Origin: Anomaloglossus baeobatrachus
Lineage: Eukaryota > Chordata > Amphibia > Anura > Aromobatidae
NCBI RefSeq assembly: GCF_048569485.1
Contig: NW_027445236.1
Coordinates: 1 to 64,000 of the forward strand
Direction: 5' to 3'
Length of the DNA stretch: 64,000 bases
The translations under genes were made by a program, and so were the position numbers. This document shows, in pieces, positions 6,905 to 19,004 of the stretch. Under the pieces are notes generated by a model. That model was not told where the DNA came from. It worked only from the letters and a program-made list of their open reading frames with translations, and searched no databases. Position 1 is the first letter of the stretch. Every line of letters begins with the position of its first letter.

Positions 6905-6978
6905 CGTCCCTGGGTGGGCTTGAACCACCATCCTTTCGGTTAACAGCCGAACGCGCTAACCAATTGCGCCACAGAGAC
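6905..6978 (-). tRNA. tRNA-Asn (GTT), unit 4
   Basis: No difference seen from unit 1. Confidence 0.96.
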
Positions 6979-7227
6979 GCAAACAGATCTTTCTACAGGA
7001 ACTCTCAGCCAGGCAGGCCGGGCACAGGTTTCTCAGATCAACTTTTTAACATAATATGACAAAAAGAAATCAGCAAAAACAAAGAGACAATTGCTGATGC
7101 TCAGGAGGACTCGAGGCGCCGACAATAAGCTCCTGCTGATGGATTCCATCACAAAGACCAAATACATTTTAGCCACTTTTGAAAAGTCAGTCAATAAATA
7201 GACCTTCTCAACGAACAGACCACCGGC

Positions 7228-7299
7228 AGCAGAGTGGCGCAGCGGAAGCGTGCTGGGCCCATAACCCAGAGGTCGATGGATCGAAACCATCCTCTGCTA
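7228..7299 (+). tRNA. Initiator tRNA-Met (CAT), unit 4
   Basis: No difference seen from unit 1. Confidence 0.97.
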
Positions 7300-7655
7300 A
7301 TTGATTCTTTTTATACAGGTCATCATTATATTTCTTCGATAAGACTGATATTGTGCTACATTGCAACTTTCGTCTCCAAACTATTAAGGGGTTTTTTATT
7401 GCTTACCCCTCGGTTCTTCGTAGATATGTAAAGGGTTTGCTTGGAAGAGGTGTGCATGTATTTGTAAGCCACCCTTCACCTTTTAAACTCCTCCGATGAT
7501 CTTCTACTATGGTAAAATGGAACTCACACTTTAAAAAAAAAAAGCAAGCTATTCTTACATAAAAATTGCCATATAGCATTGCAGCTTCATACCTGACATG
7601 ATGAGAAAATCACCGTGAAGTGTGGCAAGAAACTAAAGGCAAACCTGTCATGCCA

Positions 7656-7728
7656 GGGGGATTAGCTCAAGTGGTAGAGCGCTCGCTTTGCATGCGAGAG
7701 GCAGCGGGATCGATGCCCGCATTCTCCA
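7656..7728 (+). tRNA. tRNA-Ala (TGC), unit 4
   Basis: No difference seen from unit 1. Confidence 0.96.
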
Positions 7729-7827
7729 AGAGTTATTTTTCACATGGTAGCAGTGATTGTCTTTTTACCTCATGCTCAAAACTCCAACAGCTAAAACTAG
7801 GAGGCTTTCGATCAAGGCCAAAACGAG

Positions 7828-7913
7828 CCTTCGATAGCTCAGCTGGTAAAGTGGAGGACTGTAGAAGAAAGTTAGCAATCCTTAGGTCGCTGGTTCATTT
7901 CCGGCTCGAAGGA
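7828..7913 (+). tRNA. tRNA-Tyr (GTA), unit 4; T58, probably impaired
   Basis: No difference seen from unit 1. Confidence 0.83.
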
Positions 7914-8190
7914 GTTTTGCGCATTCTATCGGAAGGTTCATCGGGCTGGTAAACACAGCCCAGCTATGCTCGTTCCGTCCACCTACAAACAGCTCTTCTA
8001 GAAAGGTCTCCTCCGTTGTACCTGAGGAGTGAGGAGATCAAAACGTAAGCACAAATCAACAGAGAGTTTTTTGTCTTCTCCGTAGATATGTAAAGGCTTT
8101 GCTTGGAAGAGGCGTGCATGTATTTGGAAGCCACCCTTCACCTTGTAAAGTCCTCCGATGATCTTCTACTATGGCAACATGGAACTCACA

Positions 8191-8224
<34 letters not shown>

Positions 8225-8331
8225 TTTCTTACAGAAAAAAAATACCATATAACAATGCAGCTTCTCACCTGACATGATAAGAAAATCCCTATGAAGTGTG
8301 GCAAGAAACTAAAAGCACAAATGTCACGCCA

Positions 8332-8404
8332 GGGGAATTAGCTCAAGTGGTAGAGCGCTCGCTTCGCATGTGAGAGGTAGCGGGATCGATGCCCGCATTC
8401 TCCA
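8332..8404 (+). tRNA. tRNA-Ala (CGC), unit 4
   Basis: No difference seen from unit 1. Confidence 0.96.
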
Positions 8405-8505
8405 AAGCTGATTTTTTTCACATGGTAGCAGTGATTTCCTTTTCACCTCATGCTCAAAACTCCAACAGCTAAAACTAGGAGGCTTTCAACCAAGGCCAAG
8501 ACAAG

Positions 8506-8592
8506 CCTTCAATAGGTCAGCTGGTAGAGCCAAAGACTGTAGAAGTAAATTAGCAAATCCTTGGGTTGCTGGTTCATTTCCAGCTCGAAGGA
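8506..8592 (+). pseudogene. tRNA-Tyr relic, unit 5
   Basis: A27 type. The downstream flank carries linked variants A at 8600 and A at 8623. Confidence 0.8.
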
Positions 8593-9023
8593 TGTTTGCA
8601 AATTCTATCGGAGGGCTCATCCAGCTAGTAAACACAGCCCAGCTATGCTCCATCTGTCCACCTACAAACAGCTCTTCTAGAAGGGTCTCCTCCGTTCTAC
8701 CTGAGGAGTTCAAAACGTAAGCACAAAGCAACAGAGAGTTTTTTGTTGGGAGAGCAGCTCCGCCGAAAGCTAACGTGGAACCTTTTACACCCCTAGTATG
8801 CTACTCGAGCCAAAGAGACCATTGCCCCTGAATAAACACAGCCCAGCTAAGCTGCTTCCGTCCACATACAAAGAGCTCTTTTCCAAAGGTCTCCTCCATT
8901 CTAACTCGGGAGTTCAAAACGTAGGCAGCGAGCAACAGAGTTATTTGTCGGGAGAGCAATTGAAAGACGACGTGGAACCTTCTTCACTCGTACATAGGCT
9001 GCTACTTAAGCAAAAAAGACCAT

Positions 9024-9097
9024 CGTCCCTGGGTGGGCTTGAACCACCATCCTTTCGGTTAACAGCCGAACGCGCTAACCAATTGCGCCACAGAGAC
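9024..9097 (-). tRNA. tRNA-Asn (GTT), unit 5
   Basis: No difference seen from unit 1. Confidence 0.96.
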
Positions 9098-9346
9098 GCA
9101 AACAGATCTTTCTACAGGAACTCTCAGCCAGGCAGGCCGGGCACAGGTTTCTCAGATCAACTTTTTAACATAATATGACAAAAAGAAATCAGCAAAAACA
9201 AAGAGACAATTGCTGATGCTCAGGAGGACTCGAGGCGCCGACAATAAGCTCCTGCTGATGGATTCCATCACAAAGACCAAATACATTTTAGCCACTTTTG
9301 AAAAGTCAGTCAATAAATAGACCTTCTCAACGAACAGACCACCGGC

Positions 9347-9418
9347 AGCAGAGTGGCGCAGCGGAAGCGTGCTGGGCCCATAACCCAGAGGTCGATGGAT
9401 CGAAACCATCCTCTGCTA
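9347..9418 (+). tRNA. Initiator tRNA-Met (CAT), unit 5
   Basis: No difference seen from unit 1. Confidence 0.97.
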
Positions 9419-9774
9419 ATTGATTCTTTTTATACAGGTCATCATTATATTTCTTCGATAAGACTGATATTGTGCTACATTGCAACTTTCGTCTCCAAAC
9501 TATTAAGGGGTTTTTTATTGCTTACCCCTCGGTTCTTCGTAGATATGTAAAGGGTTTGCTTGGAAGAGGTGTGCATGTATTTGTAAGCCACCCTTCACCT
9601 TTTAAACTCCTCCGATGATCTTCTACTATGGTAAAATGGAACTCACACTTTAAAAAAAAAAAGCAAGCTATTCTTACATAAAAATTGCCATATAGCATTG
9701 CAGCTTCATACCTGACATGATGAGAAAATCACCGTGAAGTGTGGCAAGAAACTAAAGGCAAACCTGTCATGCCA

Positions 9775-9847
9775 GGGGGATTAGCTCAAGTGGTAGAGCG
9801 CTCGCTTTGCATGCGAGAGGCAGCGGGATCGATGCCCGCATTCTCCA
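9775..9847 (+). tRNA. tRNA-Ala (TGC), unit 5
   Basis: No difference seen from unit 1. Confidence 0.96.
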
Positions 9848-9946
9848 AGAGTTATTTTTCACATGGTAGCAGTGATTGTCTTTTTACCTCATGCTCAAAA
9901 CTCCAACAGCTAAAACTAGGAGGCTTTCGATCAAGGCCAAAACGAG

Positions 9947-10032
9947 CCTTCGATAGCTCAGCTGGTAAAGTGGAGGACTGTAGAAGAAAGTTAGCAATCC
10001 TTAGGTCGCTGGTTCAATTCCGGCTCGAAGGA
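9947..10032 (+). tRNA. tRNA-Tyr (GTA), unit 5; the only copy with canonical A58
   Basis: Position 10017 is A, giving T-loop TTCAATT and B-box GGTTCAATTCC. This restores the base that is methylated to m1A58 and pairs with T54 in a normal tRNA, and that TFIIIC expects in the B-box. The other 29 alpha Tyr genes have T here. The D-stem A22-C13 mismatch remains. Of all Tyr loci in the window this one is the most likely to be active. It may be a surviving ancestral form, a back mutation or a sequencing error. Confidence 0.9.
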
Positions 10033-10309
10033 GTTTTGCGCATTCTATCGGAAGGTTCATCGGGCTGGTAAACACAGCCCAGCTATGCTCGTTCCGTCCA
10101 CCTACAAACAGCTCTTCTAGAAAGGTCTCCTCCGTTGTACCTGAGGAGTGAGGAGATCAAAACGTAAGCACAAATCAACAGAGAGTTTTTTGTCTTCTCC
10201 GTAGATATGTAAAGGCTTTGCTTGGAAGAGGCGTGCATGTATTTGGAAGCCACCCTTCACCTTGTAAAGTCCTCCGATGATCTTCTACTATGGCAACATG
10301 GAACTCACA

Positions 10310-10345
<36 letters not shown>

Positions 10346-10452
10346 TTTCTTACAGAAAAAAAATACCATATAACAATGCAGCTTCTCACCTGACATGATA
10401 AGAAAATCCCTATGAAGTGTGGCAAGAAACTAAAAGCACAAATGTCACGCCA

Positions 10453-10525
10453 GGGGAATTAGCTCAAGTGGTAGAGCGCTCGCTTCGCATGTGAGAGGTA
10501 GCGGGATCGATGCCCGCATTCTCCA
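10453..10525 (+). tRNA. tRNA-Ala (CGC), unit 5
   Basis: No difference seen from unit 1. Confidence 0.96.
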
Positions 10526-10626
10526 AAGCTGATTTTTTTCACATGGTAGCAGTGATTTCCTTTTCACCTCATGCTCAAAACTCCAACAGCTAAAACTAGG
10601 AGGCTTTCAACCAAGGCCAAGACAAG

Positions 10627-10713
10627 CCTTCAATAGGTCAGCTGGTAGAGCCAAAGACTGTAGAAGTAAATTAGCAAATCCTTGGGTTGCTGGTTCATTT
10701 CCAGCTCGAAGGA
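10627..10713 (+). pseudogene. tRNA-Tyr relic, unit 6
   Basis: A27 type. Confidence 0.8.
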
Positions 10714-11144
10714 TGTTTGCGAATTCTATCGGAGGGCTCATCCTGCTAGTAAACACAGCCCAGCTATGCTCCATCTGTCCACCTACAAACAGCTCTTCTA
10801 GAAGGGTCTCCTCCGTTCTACCTGAGGAGTTCAAAACGTAAGCACAAAGCAACAGAGAGTTTTTTGTTGGGAGAGCAGCTCCGCCGAAAGCTAACGTGGA
10901 ACCTTTTACACCCCTAGTATGCTACTCGAGCCAAAGAGACCATTGCCCCTGAATAAACACAGCCCAGCTAAGCTGCTTCCGTCCACATACAAAGAGCTCT
11001 TTTCCAAAGGTCTCCTCCATTCTAACTCGGGAGTTCAAAACGTAGGCAGCGAGCAACAGAGTTATTTGTCGGGAGAGCAATTGAAAGACGACGTGGAACC
11101 TTCTTCACTCGTACATAGGCTGCTACTTAAGCAAAAAAGACCAT

Positions 11145-11218
11145 CGTCCCTGGGTGGGCTTGAACCACCATCCTTTCGGTTAACAGCCGAACGCGCTAAC
11201 CAATTGCGCCACAGAGAC
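11145..11218 (-). tRNA. tRNA-Asn (GTT), unit 6
   Basis: No difference seen from unit 1. Confidence 0.96.
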
Positions 11219-11467
11219 GCAAACAGATCTTTCTACAGGAACTCTCAGCCAGGCAGGCCGGGCACAGGTTTCTCAGATCAACTTTTTAACATAATATGAC
11301 AAAAAGAAATCAGCAAAAACAAAGAGACAATTGCTGATGCTCAGGAGGACTCGAGGCGCCGACAATAAGCTCCTGCTGATGGATTCCATCACAAAGACCA
11401 AATACATTTTAGCCACTTTTGAAAAGTCAGTCAATAAATAGACCTTCTCAACGAACAGACCACCGGC

Positions 11468-11539
11468 AGCAGAGTGGCGCAGCGGAAGCGTGCTGGGCCC
11501 ATAACCCAGAGGTCGATGGATCGAAACCATCCTCTGCTA
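11468..11539 (+). tRNA. Initiator tRNA-Met (CAT), unit 6
   Basis: No difference seen from unit 1. Confidence 0.97.
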
Positions 11540-11895
11540 ATTGATTCTTTTTATACAGGTCATCATTATATTTCTTCGATAAGACTGATATTGTGCTACA
11601 TTGCAACTTTCGTCTCCAAACTATTAAGGGGTTTTTTATTGCTTACCCCTCGGTTCTTCGTAGATATGTAAAGGGTTTGCTTGGAAGAGGTGTGCATGTA
11701 TTTGTAAGCCACCCTTCACCTTTTAAACTCCTCCGATGATCTTCTACTATGGTAAAATGGAACTCACACTTTAAAAAAAAAAAGCAAGCTATTCTTACAT
11801 AAAAATTGCCATATAGCATTGCAGCTTCATACCTGACATGATGAGAAAATCACCGTGAAGTGTGGCAAGAAACTAAAGGCAAACCTGTCATGCCA

Positions 11896-11968
11896 GGGGG
11901 ATTAGCTCAAGTGGTAGAGCGCTCGCTTTGCATGCGAGAGGCAGCGGGATCGATGCCCGCATTCTCCA
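11896..11968 (+). tRNA. tRNA-Ala (TGC), unit 6
   Basis: No difference seen from unit 1. Confidence 0.96.
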
Positions 11969-12067
11969 AGAGTTATTTTTCACATGGTAGCAGTGATTGT
12001 CTTTTTACCTCATGCTCAAAACTCCAACAGCTAAAACTAGGAGGCTTTCGATCAAGGCCAAAACGAG

Positions 12068-12153
12068 CCTTCGATAGCTCAGCTGGTAAAGTGGAGGACT
12101 GTAGAAGAAAGTTAGCAATCCTTAGGTCGCTGGTTCATTTCCGGCTCGAAGGA
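12068..12153 (+). tRNA. tRNA-Tyr (GTA), unit 6; T58, probably impaired
   Basis: No difference seen from unit 1. Confidence 0.83.
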
Positions 12154-12430
12154 GTTTTGCGCATTCTATCGGAAGGTTCATCGGGCTGGTAAACACAGCC
12201 CAGCTATGCTCGTTCCGTCCACCTACAAACAGCTCTTCTAGAAAGGTCTCCTCCGTTGTACCTGAGGAGTGAGGAGATCAAAACGTAAGCACAAATCAAC
12301 AGAGAGTTTTTTGTCTTCTCCGTAGATATGTAAAGGCTTTGCTTGGAAGAGGCGTGCATGTATTTGGAAGCCACCCTTCACCTTGTAAAGTCCTCCGATG
12401 ATCTTCTACTATGGCAACATGGAACTCACA

Positions 12431-12466
<36 letters not shown>

Positions 12467-12573
12467 TTTCTTACAGAAAAAAAATACCATATAACAATGC
12501 AGCTTCTCACCTGACATGATAAGAAAATCCCTATGAAGTGTGGCAAGAAACTAAAAGCACAAATGTCACGCCA

Positions 12574-12646
12574 GGGGAATTAGCTCAAGTGGTAGAGCGC
12601 TCGCTTCGCATGTGAGAGGTAGCGGGATCGATGCCCGCATTCTCCA
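12574..12646 (+). tRNA. tRNA-Ala (CGC), unit 6
   Basis: No difference seen from unit 1. Confidence 0.96.
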
Positions 12647-12747
12647 AAGCTGATTTTTTTCACATGGTAGCAGTGATTTCCTTTTCACCTCATGCTCAAA
12701 ACTCCAACAGCTAAAACTAGGAGGCTTTCAACCAAGGCCAAGACAAG

Positions 12748-12834
12748 CCTTCAATAGGTCAGCTGGTAGAGCCAAAGACTGTAGAAGTAAATTAGCAAAT
12801 CCTTGGGTTGCTGGTTCATTTCCAGCTCGAAGGA
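12748..12834 (+). pseudogene. tRNA-Tyr relic, unit 7
   Basis: A27 type. Linked downstream variants A at 12842 and A at 12865. Confidence 0.8.
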
Positions 12835-13265
12835 TGTTTGCAAATTCTATCGGAGGGCTCATCCAGCTAGTAAACACAGCCCAGCTATGCTCCATCTGTC
12901 CACCTACAAACAGCTCTTCTAGAAGGGTCTCCTCCGTTCTACCTGAGGAGTTCAAAACGTAAGCACAAAGCAACAGAGAGTTTTTTGTTGGGAGAGCAGC
13001 TCCGCCGAAAGCTAACGTGGAACCTTTTACACCCCTAGTATGCTACTCGAGCCAAAGAGACCATTGCCCCTGAATAAACACAGCCCAGCTAAGCTGCTTC
13101 CGTCCACATACAAAGAGCTCTTTTCCAAAGGTCTCCTCCATTCTAACTCGGGAGTTCAAAACGTAGGCAGCGAGCAACAGAGTTATTTGTCGGGAGAGCA
13201 ATTGAAAGACGACGTGGAACCTTCTTCACTCGTACATAGGCTGCTACTTAAGCAAAAAAGACCAT

Positions 13266-13339
13266 CGTCCCTGGGTGGGCTTGAACCACCATCCTTTCGG
13301 TTAACAGCCGAACGCGCTAACCAATTGCGCCACAGAGAC
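13266..13339 (-). tRNA. tRNA-Asn (GTT), unit 7
   Basis: No difference seen from unit 1. Confidence 0.96.
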
Positions 13340-13588
13340 GCAAACAGATCTTTCTACAGGAACTCTCAGCCAGGCAGGCCGGGCACAGGTTTCTCAGATC
13401 AACTTTTTAACATAATATGACAAAAAGAAATCAGCAAAAACAAAGAGACAATTGCTGATGCTCAGGAGGACTCGAGGCGCCGACAATAAGCTCCTGCTGA
13501 TGGATTCCATCACAAAGACCAAATACATTTTAGCCACTTTTGAAAAGTCAGTCAATAAATAGACCTTCTCAACGAACAGACCACCGGC

Positions 13589-13660
13589 AGCAGAGTGGCG
13601 CAGCGGAAGCGTGCTGGGCCCATAACCCAGAGGTCGATGGATCGAAACCATCCTCTGCTA
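13589..13660 (+). tRNA. Initiator tRNA-Met (CAT), unit 7
   Basis: No difference seen from unit 1. Confidence 0.97.
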
Positions 13661-14016
13661 ATTGATTCTTTTTATACAGGTCATCATTATATTTCTTCGA
13701 TAAGACTGATATTGTGCTACATTGCAACTTTCGTCTCCAAACTATTAAGGGGTTTTTTATTGCTTACCCCTCGGTTCTTCGTAGATATGTAAAGGGTTTG
13801 CTTGGAAGAGGTGTGCATGTATTTGTAAGCCACCCTTCACCTTTTAAACTCCTCCGATGATCTTCTACTATGGTAAAATGGAACTCACACTTTAAAAAAA
13901 AAAAGCAAGCTATTCTTACATAAAAATTGCCATATAGCATTGCAGCTTCATACCTGACATGATGAGAAAATCACCGTGAAGTGTGGCAAGAAACTAAAGG
14001 CAAACCTGTCATGCCA

Positions 14017-14089
14017 GGGGGATTAGCTCAAGTGGTAGAGCGCTCGCTTTGCATGCGAGAGGCAGCGGGATCGATGCCCGCATTCTCCA
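14017..14089 (+). tRNA. tRNA-Ala (TGC), unit 7
   Basis: No difference seen from unit 1. Confidence 0.96.
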
Positions 14090-14188
14090 AGAGTTATTTT
14101 TCACATGGTAGCAGTGATTGTCTTTTTACCTCATGCTCAAAACTCCAACAGCTAAAACTAGGAGGCTTTCGATCAAGGCCAAAACGAG

Positions 14189-14274
14189 CCTTCGATAGCT
14201 CAGCTGGTAAAGTGGAGGACTGTAGAAGAAAGTTAGCAATCCTTAGGTCGCTGGTTCATTTCCGGCTCGAAGGA
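14189..14274 (+). tRNA. tRNA-Tyr (GTA), unit 7; T58, probably impaired
   Basis: No difference seen from unit 1. Confidence 0.83.
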
Positions 14275-14551
14275 GTTTTGCGCATTCTATCGGAAGGTTC
14301 ATCGGGCTGGTAAACACAGCCCAGCTATGCTCGTTCCGTCCACCTACAAACAGCTCTTCTAGAAAGGTCTCCTCCGTTGTACCTGAGGAGTGAGGAGATC
14401 AAAACGTAAGCACAAATCAACAGAGAGTTTTTTGTCTTCTCCGTAGATATGTAAAGGCTTTGCTTGGAAGAGGCGTGCATGTATTTGGAAGCCACCCTTC
14501 ACCTTGTAAAGTCCTCCGATGATCTTCTACTATGGCAACATGGAACTCACA

Positions 14552-14585
<34 letters not shown>

Positions 14586-14692
14586 TTTCTTACAGAAAAA
14601 AAATACCATATAACAATGCAGCTTCTCACCTGACATGATAAGAAAATCCCTATGAAGTGTGGCAAGAAACTAAAAGCACAAATGTCACGCCA

Positions 14693-14765
14693 GGGGAATT
14701 AGCTCAAGTGGTAGAGCGCTCGCTTCGCATGTGAGAGGTAGCGGGATCGATGCCCGCATTCTCCA
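14693..14765 (+). tRNA. tRNA-Ala (CGC), unit 7
   Basis: No difference seen from unit 1. Confidence 0.96.
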
Positions 14766-14866
14766 AAGCTGATTTTTTTCACATGGTAGCAGTGATTTCC
14801 TTTTCACCTCATGCTCAAAACTCCAACAGCTAAAACTAGGAGGCTTTCAACCAAGGCCAAGACAAG

Positions 14867-14953
14867 CCTTCAATAGGTCAGCTGGTAGAGCCGAAGACTG
14901 TAGAAGTAAATTAGCAAATCCTTGGGTTGCTGGTTCATTTCCAGCTCGAAGGA
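14867..14953 (+). pseudogene. tRNA-Tyr relic, unit 8
   Basis: G27 type (G at 14893). Confidence 0.8.
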
Positions 14954-15384
14954 TGTTTGCGAATTCTATCGGAGGGCTCATCCTGCTAGTAAACACAGCC
15001 CAGCTATGCTCCATCTGTCCACCTACAAACAGCTCTTCTAGAAGGGTCTCCTCCGTTCTACCTGAGGAGTTCAAAACGTAAGCACAAAGCAACAGAGAGT
15101 TTTTTGTTGGGAGAGCAGCTCCGCCGAAAGCTAACGTGGAACCTTTTACACCCCTAGTATGCTACTCGAGCCAAAGAGACCATTGCCCCTGAATAAACAC
15201 AGCCCAGCTAAGCTGCTTCCGTCCACATACAAAGAGCTCTTTTCCAAAGGTCTCCTCCATTCTAACTCGGGAGTTCAAAACGTAGGCAGCGAGCAACAGA
15301 GTTATTTGTCGGGAGAGCAATTGAAAGACGACGTGGAACCTTCTTCACTCGTACATAGGCTGCTACTTAAGCAAAAAAGACCAT

Positions 15385-15458
15385 CGTCCCTGGGTGGGCT
15401 TGAACCACCATCCTTTCGGTTAACAGCCGAACGCGCTAACCAATTGCGCCACAGAGAC
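15385..15458 (-). tRNA. tRNA-Asn (GTT), unit 8
   Basis: No difference seen from unit 1. Confidence 0.96.
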
Positions 15459-15707
15459 GCAAACAGATCTTTCTACAGGAACTCTCAGCCAGGCAGGCCG
15501 GGCACAGGTTTCTCAGATCAACTTTTTAACATAATATGACAAAAAGAAATCAGCAAAAACAAAGAGACAATTGCTGATGCTCAGGAGGACTCGAGGCGCC
15601 GACAATAAGCTCCTGCTGATGGATTCCATCACAAAGACCAAATACATTTTAGCCACTTTTGAAAAGTCAGTCAATAAATAGACCTTCTCAACGAACAGAC
15701 CACCGGC

Positions 15708-15779
15708 AGCAGAGTGGCGCAGCGGAAGCGTGCTGGGCCCATAACCCAGAGGTCGATGGATCGAAACCATCCTCTGCTA
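15708..15779 (+). tRNA. Initiator tRNA-Met (CAT), unit 8
   Basis: No difference seen from unit 1. Confidence 0.97.
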
Positions 15780-16135
15780 ATTGATTCTTTTTATACAGGT
15801 CATCATTATATTTCTTCGATAAGACTGATATTGTGCTACATTGCAACTTTCGTCTCCAAACTATTAAGGGGTTTTTTATTGCTTACCCCTCGGTTCTTCG
15901 TAGATATGTAAAGGGTTTGCTTGGAAGAGGTGTGCATGTATTTGTAAGCCACCCTTCACCTTTTAAACTCCTCCGATGATCTTCTACTATGGTAAAATGG
16001 AACTCACACTTTAAAAAAAAAAAGCAAGCTATTCTTACATAAAAATTGCCATATAGCATTGCAGCTTCATACCTGACATGATGAGAAAATCACCGTGAAG
16101 TGTGGCAAGAAACTAAAGGCAAACCTGTCATGCCA

Positions 16136-16208
16136 GGGGGATTAGCTCAAGTGGTAGAGCGCTCGCTTTGCATGCGAGAGGCAGCGGGATCGATGCCCGC
16201 ATTCTCCA
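16136..16208 (+). tRNA. tRNA-Ala (TGC), unit 8
   Basis: No difference seen from unit 1. Confidence 0.96.
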
Positions 16209-16307
16209 AGAGTTATTTTTCACATGGTAGCAGTGATTGTCTTTTTACCTCATGCTCAAAACTCCAACAGCTAAAACTAGGAGGCTTTCGATCAAGGCCA
16301 AAACGAG

Positions 16308-16393
16308 CCTTCGATAGCTCAGCTGGTAAAGTGGAGGACTGTAGAAGAAAGTTAGCAATCCTTAGGTCGCTGGTTCATTTCCGGCTCGAAGGA
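16308..16393 (+). tRNA. tRNA-Tyr (GTA), unit 8; T58, probably impaired
   Basis: No difference seen from unit 1. Confidence 0.83.
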
Positions 16394-16670
16394 GTTTTGC
16401 GCATTCTATCGGAAGGTTCATCGGGCTGGTAAACACAGCCCAGCTATGCTCGTTCCGTCCACCTACAAACAGCTCTTCTAGAAAGGTCTCCTCCGTTGTA
16501 CCTGAGGAGTGAGGAGATCAAAACGTAAGCACAAATCAACAGAGAGTTTTTTGTCTTCTCCGTAGATATGTAAAGGCTTTGCTTGGAAGAGGCGTGCATG
16601 TATTTGGAAGCCACCCTTCACCTTGTAAAGTCCTCCGATGATCTTCTACTATGGCAACATGGAACTCACA

Positions 16671-16702
<32 letters not shown>

Positions 16703-16810
16703 ATTTCTTACAGAAAAAAAATACCATATAACAATGCAGCTTCTCACCTGACATGATAAGAAAATCCCTATGAAGTGTGGCAAGAAACTAAAAGCACAAA
16801 TGTCACGCCA

Positions 16811-16883
16811 GGGGAATTAGCTCAAGTGGTAGAGCGCTCGCTTCGCATGTGAGAGGTAGCGGGATCGATGCCCGCATTCTCCA
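16811..16883 (+). tRNA. tRNA-Ala (CGC), unit 8
   Basis: No difference seen from unit 1. Confidence 0.96.
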
Positions 16884-16984
16884 AAGCTGATTTTTTTCAC
16901 ATGGTAGCAGTGATTTCCTTTTCACCTCATGCTCAAAACTCCAACAGCTAAAACTAGGAGGCTTTCAACCAAGGCCAAGACAAG

Positions 16985-17071
16985 CCTTCAATAGGTCAGC
17001 TGGTAGAGCCAAAGACTGTAGAAGTAAATTAGCAAATCCTTGGGTTGCTGGTTCATTTCCAGCTCGAAGGA
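16985..17071 (+). pseudogene. tRNA-Tyr relic, unit 9
   Basis: A27 type. Confidence 0.8.
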
Positions 17072-17502
17072 TGTTTGCGAATTCTATCGGAGGGCTCATC
17101 CTGCTAGTAAACACAGCCCAGCTATGCTCCATCTGTCCACCTACAAACAGCTCTTCTAGAAGGGTCTCCTCCGTTCTACCTGAGGAGTTCAAAACGTAAG
17201 CACAAAGCAACAGAGAGTTTTTTGTTGGGAGAGCAGCTCCGCCGAAAGCTAACGTGGAACCTTTTACACCCCTAGTATGCTACTCGAGCCAAAGAGACCA
17301 TTGCCCCTGAATAAACACAGCCCAGCTAAGCTGCTTCCGTCCACATACAAAGAGCTCTTTTCCAAAGGTCTCCTCCATTCTAACTCGGGAGTTCAAAACG
17401 TAGGCAGCGAGCAACAGAGTTATTTGTCGGGAGAGCAATTGAAAGACGACGTGGAACCTTCTTCACTCGTACATAGGCTGCTACTTAAGCAAAAAAGACC
17501 AT

Positions 17503-17576
17503 CGTCCCTGGGTGGGCTTGAACCACCATCCTTTCGGTTAACAGCCGAACGCGCTAACCAATTGCGCCACAGAGAC
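17503..17576 (-). tRNA. tRNA-Asn (GTT), unit 9
   Basis: No difference seen from unit 1. Confidence 0.96.
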
Positions 17577-17825
17577 GCAAACAGATCTTTCTACAGGAAC
17601 TCTCAGCCAGGCAGGCCGGGCACAGGTTTCTCAGATCAACTTTTTAACATAATATGACAAAAAGAAATCAGCAAAAACAAAGAGACAATTGCTGATGCTC
17701 AGGAGGACTCGAGGCGCCGACAATAAGCTCCTGCTGATGGATTCCATCACAAAGACCAAATACATTTTAGCCACTTTTGAAAAGTCAGTCAATAAATAGA
17801 CCTTCTCAACGAACAGACCACCGGC

Positions 17826-17897
17826 AGCAGAGTGGCGCAGCGGAAGCGTGCTGGGCCCATAACCCAGAGGTCGATGGATCGAAACCATCCTCTGCTA
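17826..17897 (+). tRNA. Initiator tRNA-Met (CAT), unit 9
   Basis: No difference seen from unit 1. Confidence 0.97.
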
Positions 17898-18253
17898 ATT
17901 GATTCTTTTTATACAGGTCATCATTATATTTCTTCGATAAGACTGATATTGTGCTACATTGCAACTTTCGTCTCCAAACTATTAAGGGGTTTTTTATTGC
18001 TTACCCCTCGGTTCTTCGTAGATATGTAAAGGGTTTGCTTGGAAGAGGTGTGCATGTATTTGTAAGCCACCCTTCACCTTTTAAACTCCTCCGATGATCT
18101 TCTACTATGGTAAAATGGAACTCACACTTTAAAAAAAAAAAGCAAGCTATTCTTACATAAAAATTGCCATATAGCATTGCAGCTTCATACCTGACATGAT
18201 GAGAAAATCACCGTGAAGTGTGGCAAGAAACTAAAGGCAAACCTGTCATGCCA

Positions 18254-18326
18254 GGGGGATTAGCTCAAGTGGTAGAGCGCTCGCTTTGCATGCGAGAGGC
18301 AGCGGGATCGATGCCCGCATTCTCCA
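18254..18326 (+). tRNA. tRNA-Ala (TGC), unit 9
   Basis: No difference seen from unit 1. Confidence 0.96.
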
Positions 18327-18425
18327 AGAGTTATTTTTCACATGGTAGCAGTGATTGTCTTTTTACCTCATGCTCAAAACTCCAACAGCTAAAACTAGGA
18401 GGCTTTCGATCAAGGCCAAAACGAG

Positions 18426-18511
18426 CCTTCGATAGCTCAGCTGGTAAAGTGGAGGACTGTAGAAGAAAGTTAGCAATCCTTAGGTCGCTGGTTCATTTCC
18501 GGCTCGAAGGA
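18426..18511 (+). tRNA. tRNA-Tyr (GTA), unit 9; T58, probably impaired
   Basis: No difference seen from unit 1. Confidence 0.83.
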
Positions 18512-18788
18512 GTTTTGCGCATTCTATCGGAAGGTTCATCGGGCTGGTAAACACAGCCCAGCTATGCTCGTTCCGTCCACCTACAAACAGCTCTTCTAGA
18601 AAGGTCTCCTCCGTTGTACCTGAGGAGTGAGGAGATCAAAACGTAAGCACAAATCAACAGAGAGTTTTTTGTCTTCTCCGTAGATATGTAAAGGCTTTGC
18701 TTGGAAGAGGCGTGCATGTATTTGGAAGCCACCCTTCACCTTGTAAAGTCCTCCGATGATCTTCTACTATGGCAACATGGAACTCACA

Positions 18789-18824
<36 letters not shown>

Positions 18825-18931
18825 TTTCTTACAGAAAAAAAATACCATATAACAATGCAGCTTCTCACCTGACATGATAAGAAAATCCCTATGAAGTGTG
18901 GCAAGAAACTAAAAGCACAAATGTCACGCCA

Positions 18932-19004
18932 GGGGAATTAGCTCAAGTGGTAGAGCGCTCGCTTCGCATGTGAGAGGTAGCGGGATCGATGCCCGCATTC
19001 TCCA
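18932..19004 (+). tRNA. tRNA-Ala (CGC), unit 9
   Basis: No difference seen from unit 1. Confidence 0.96.
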
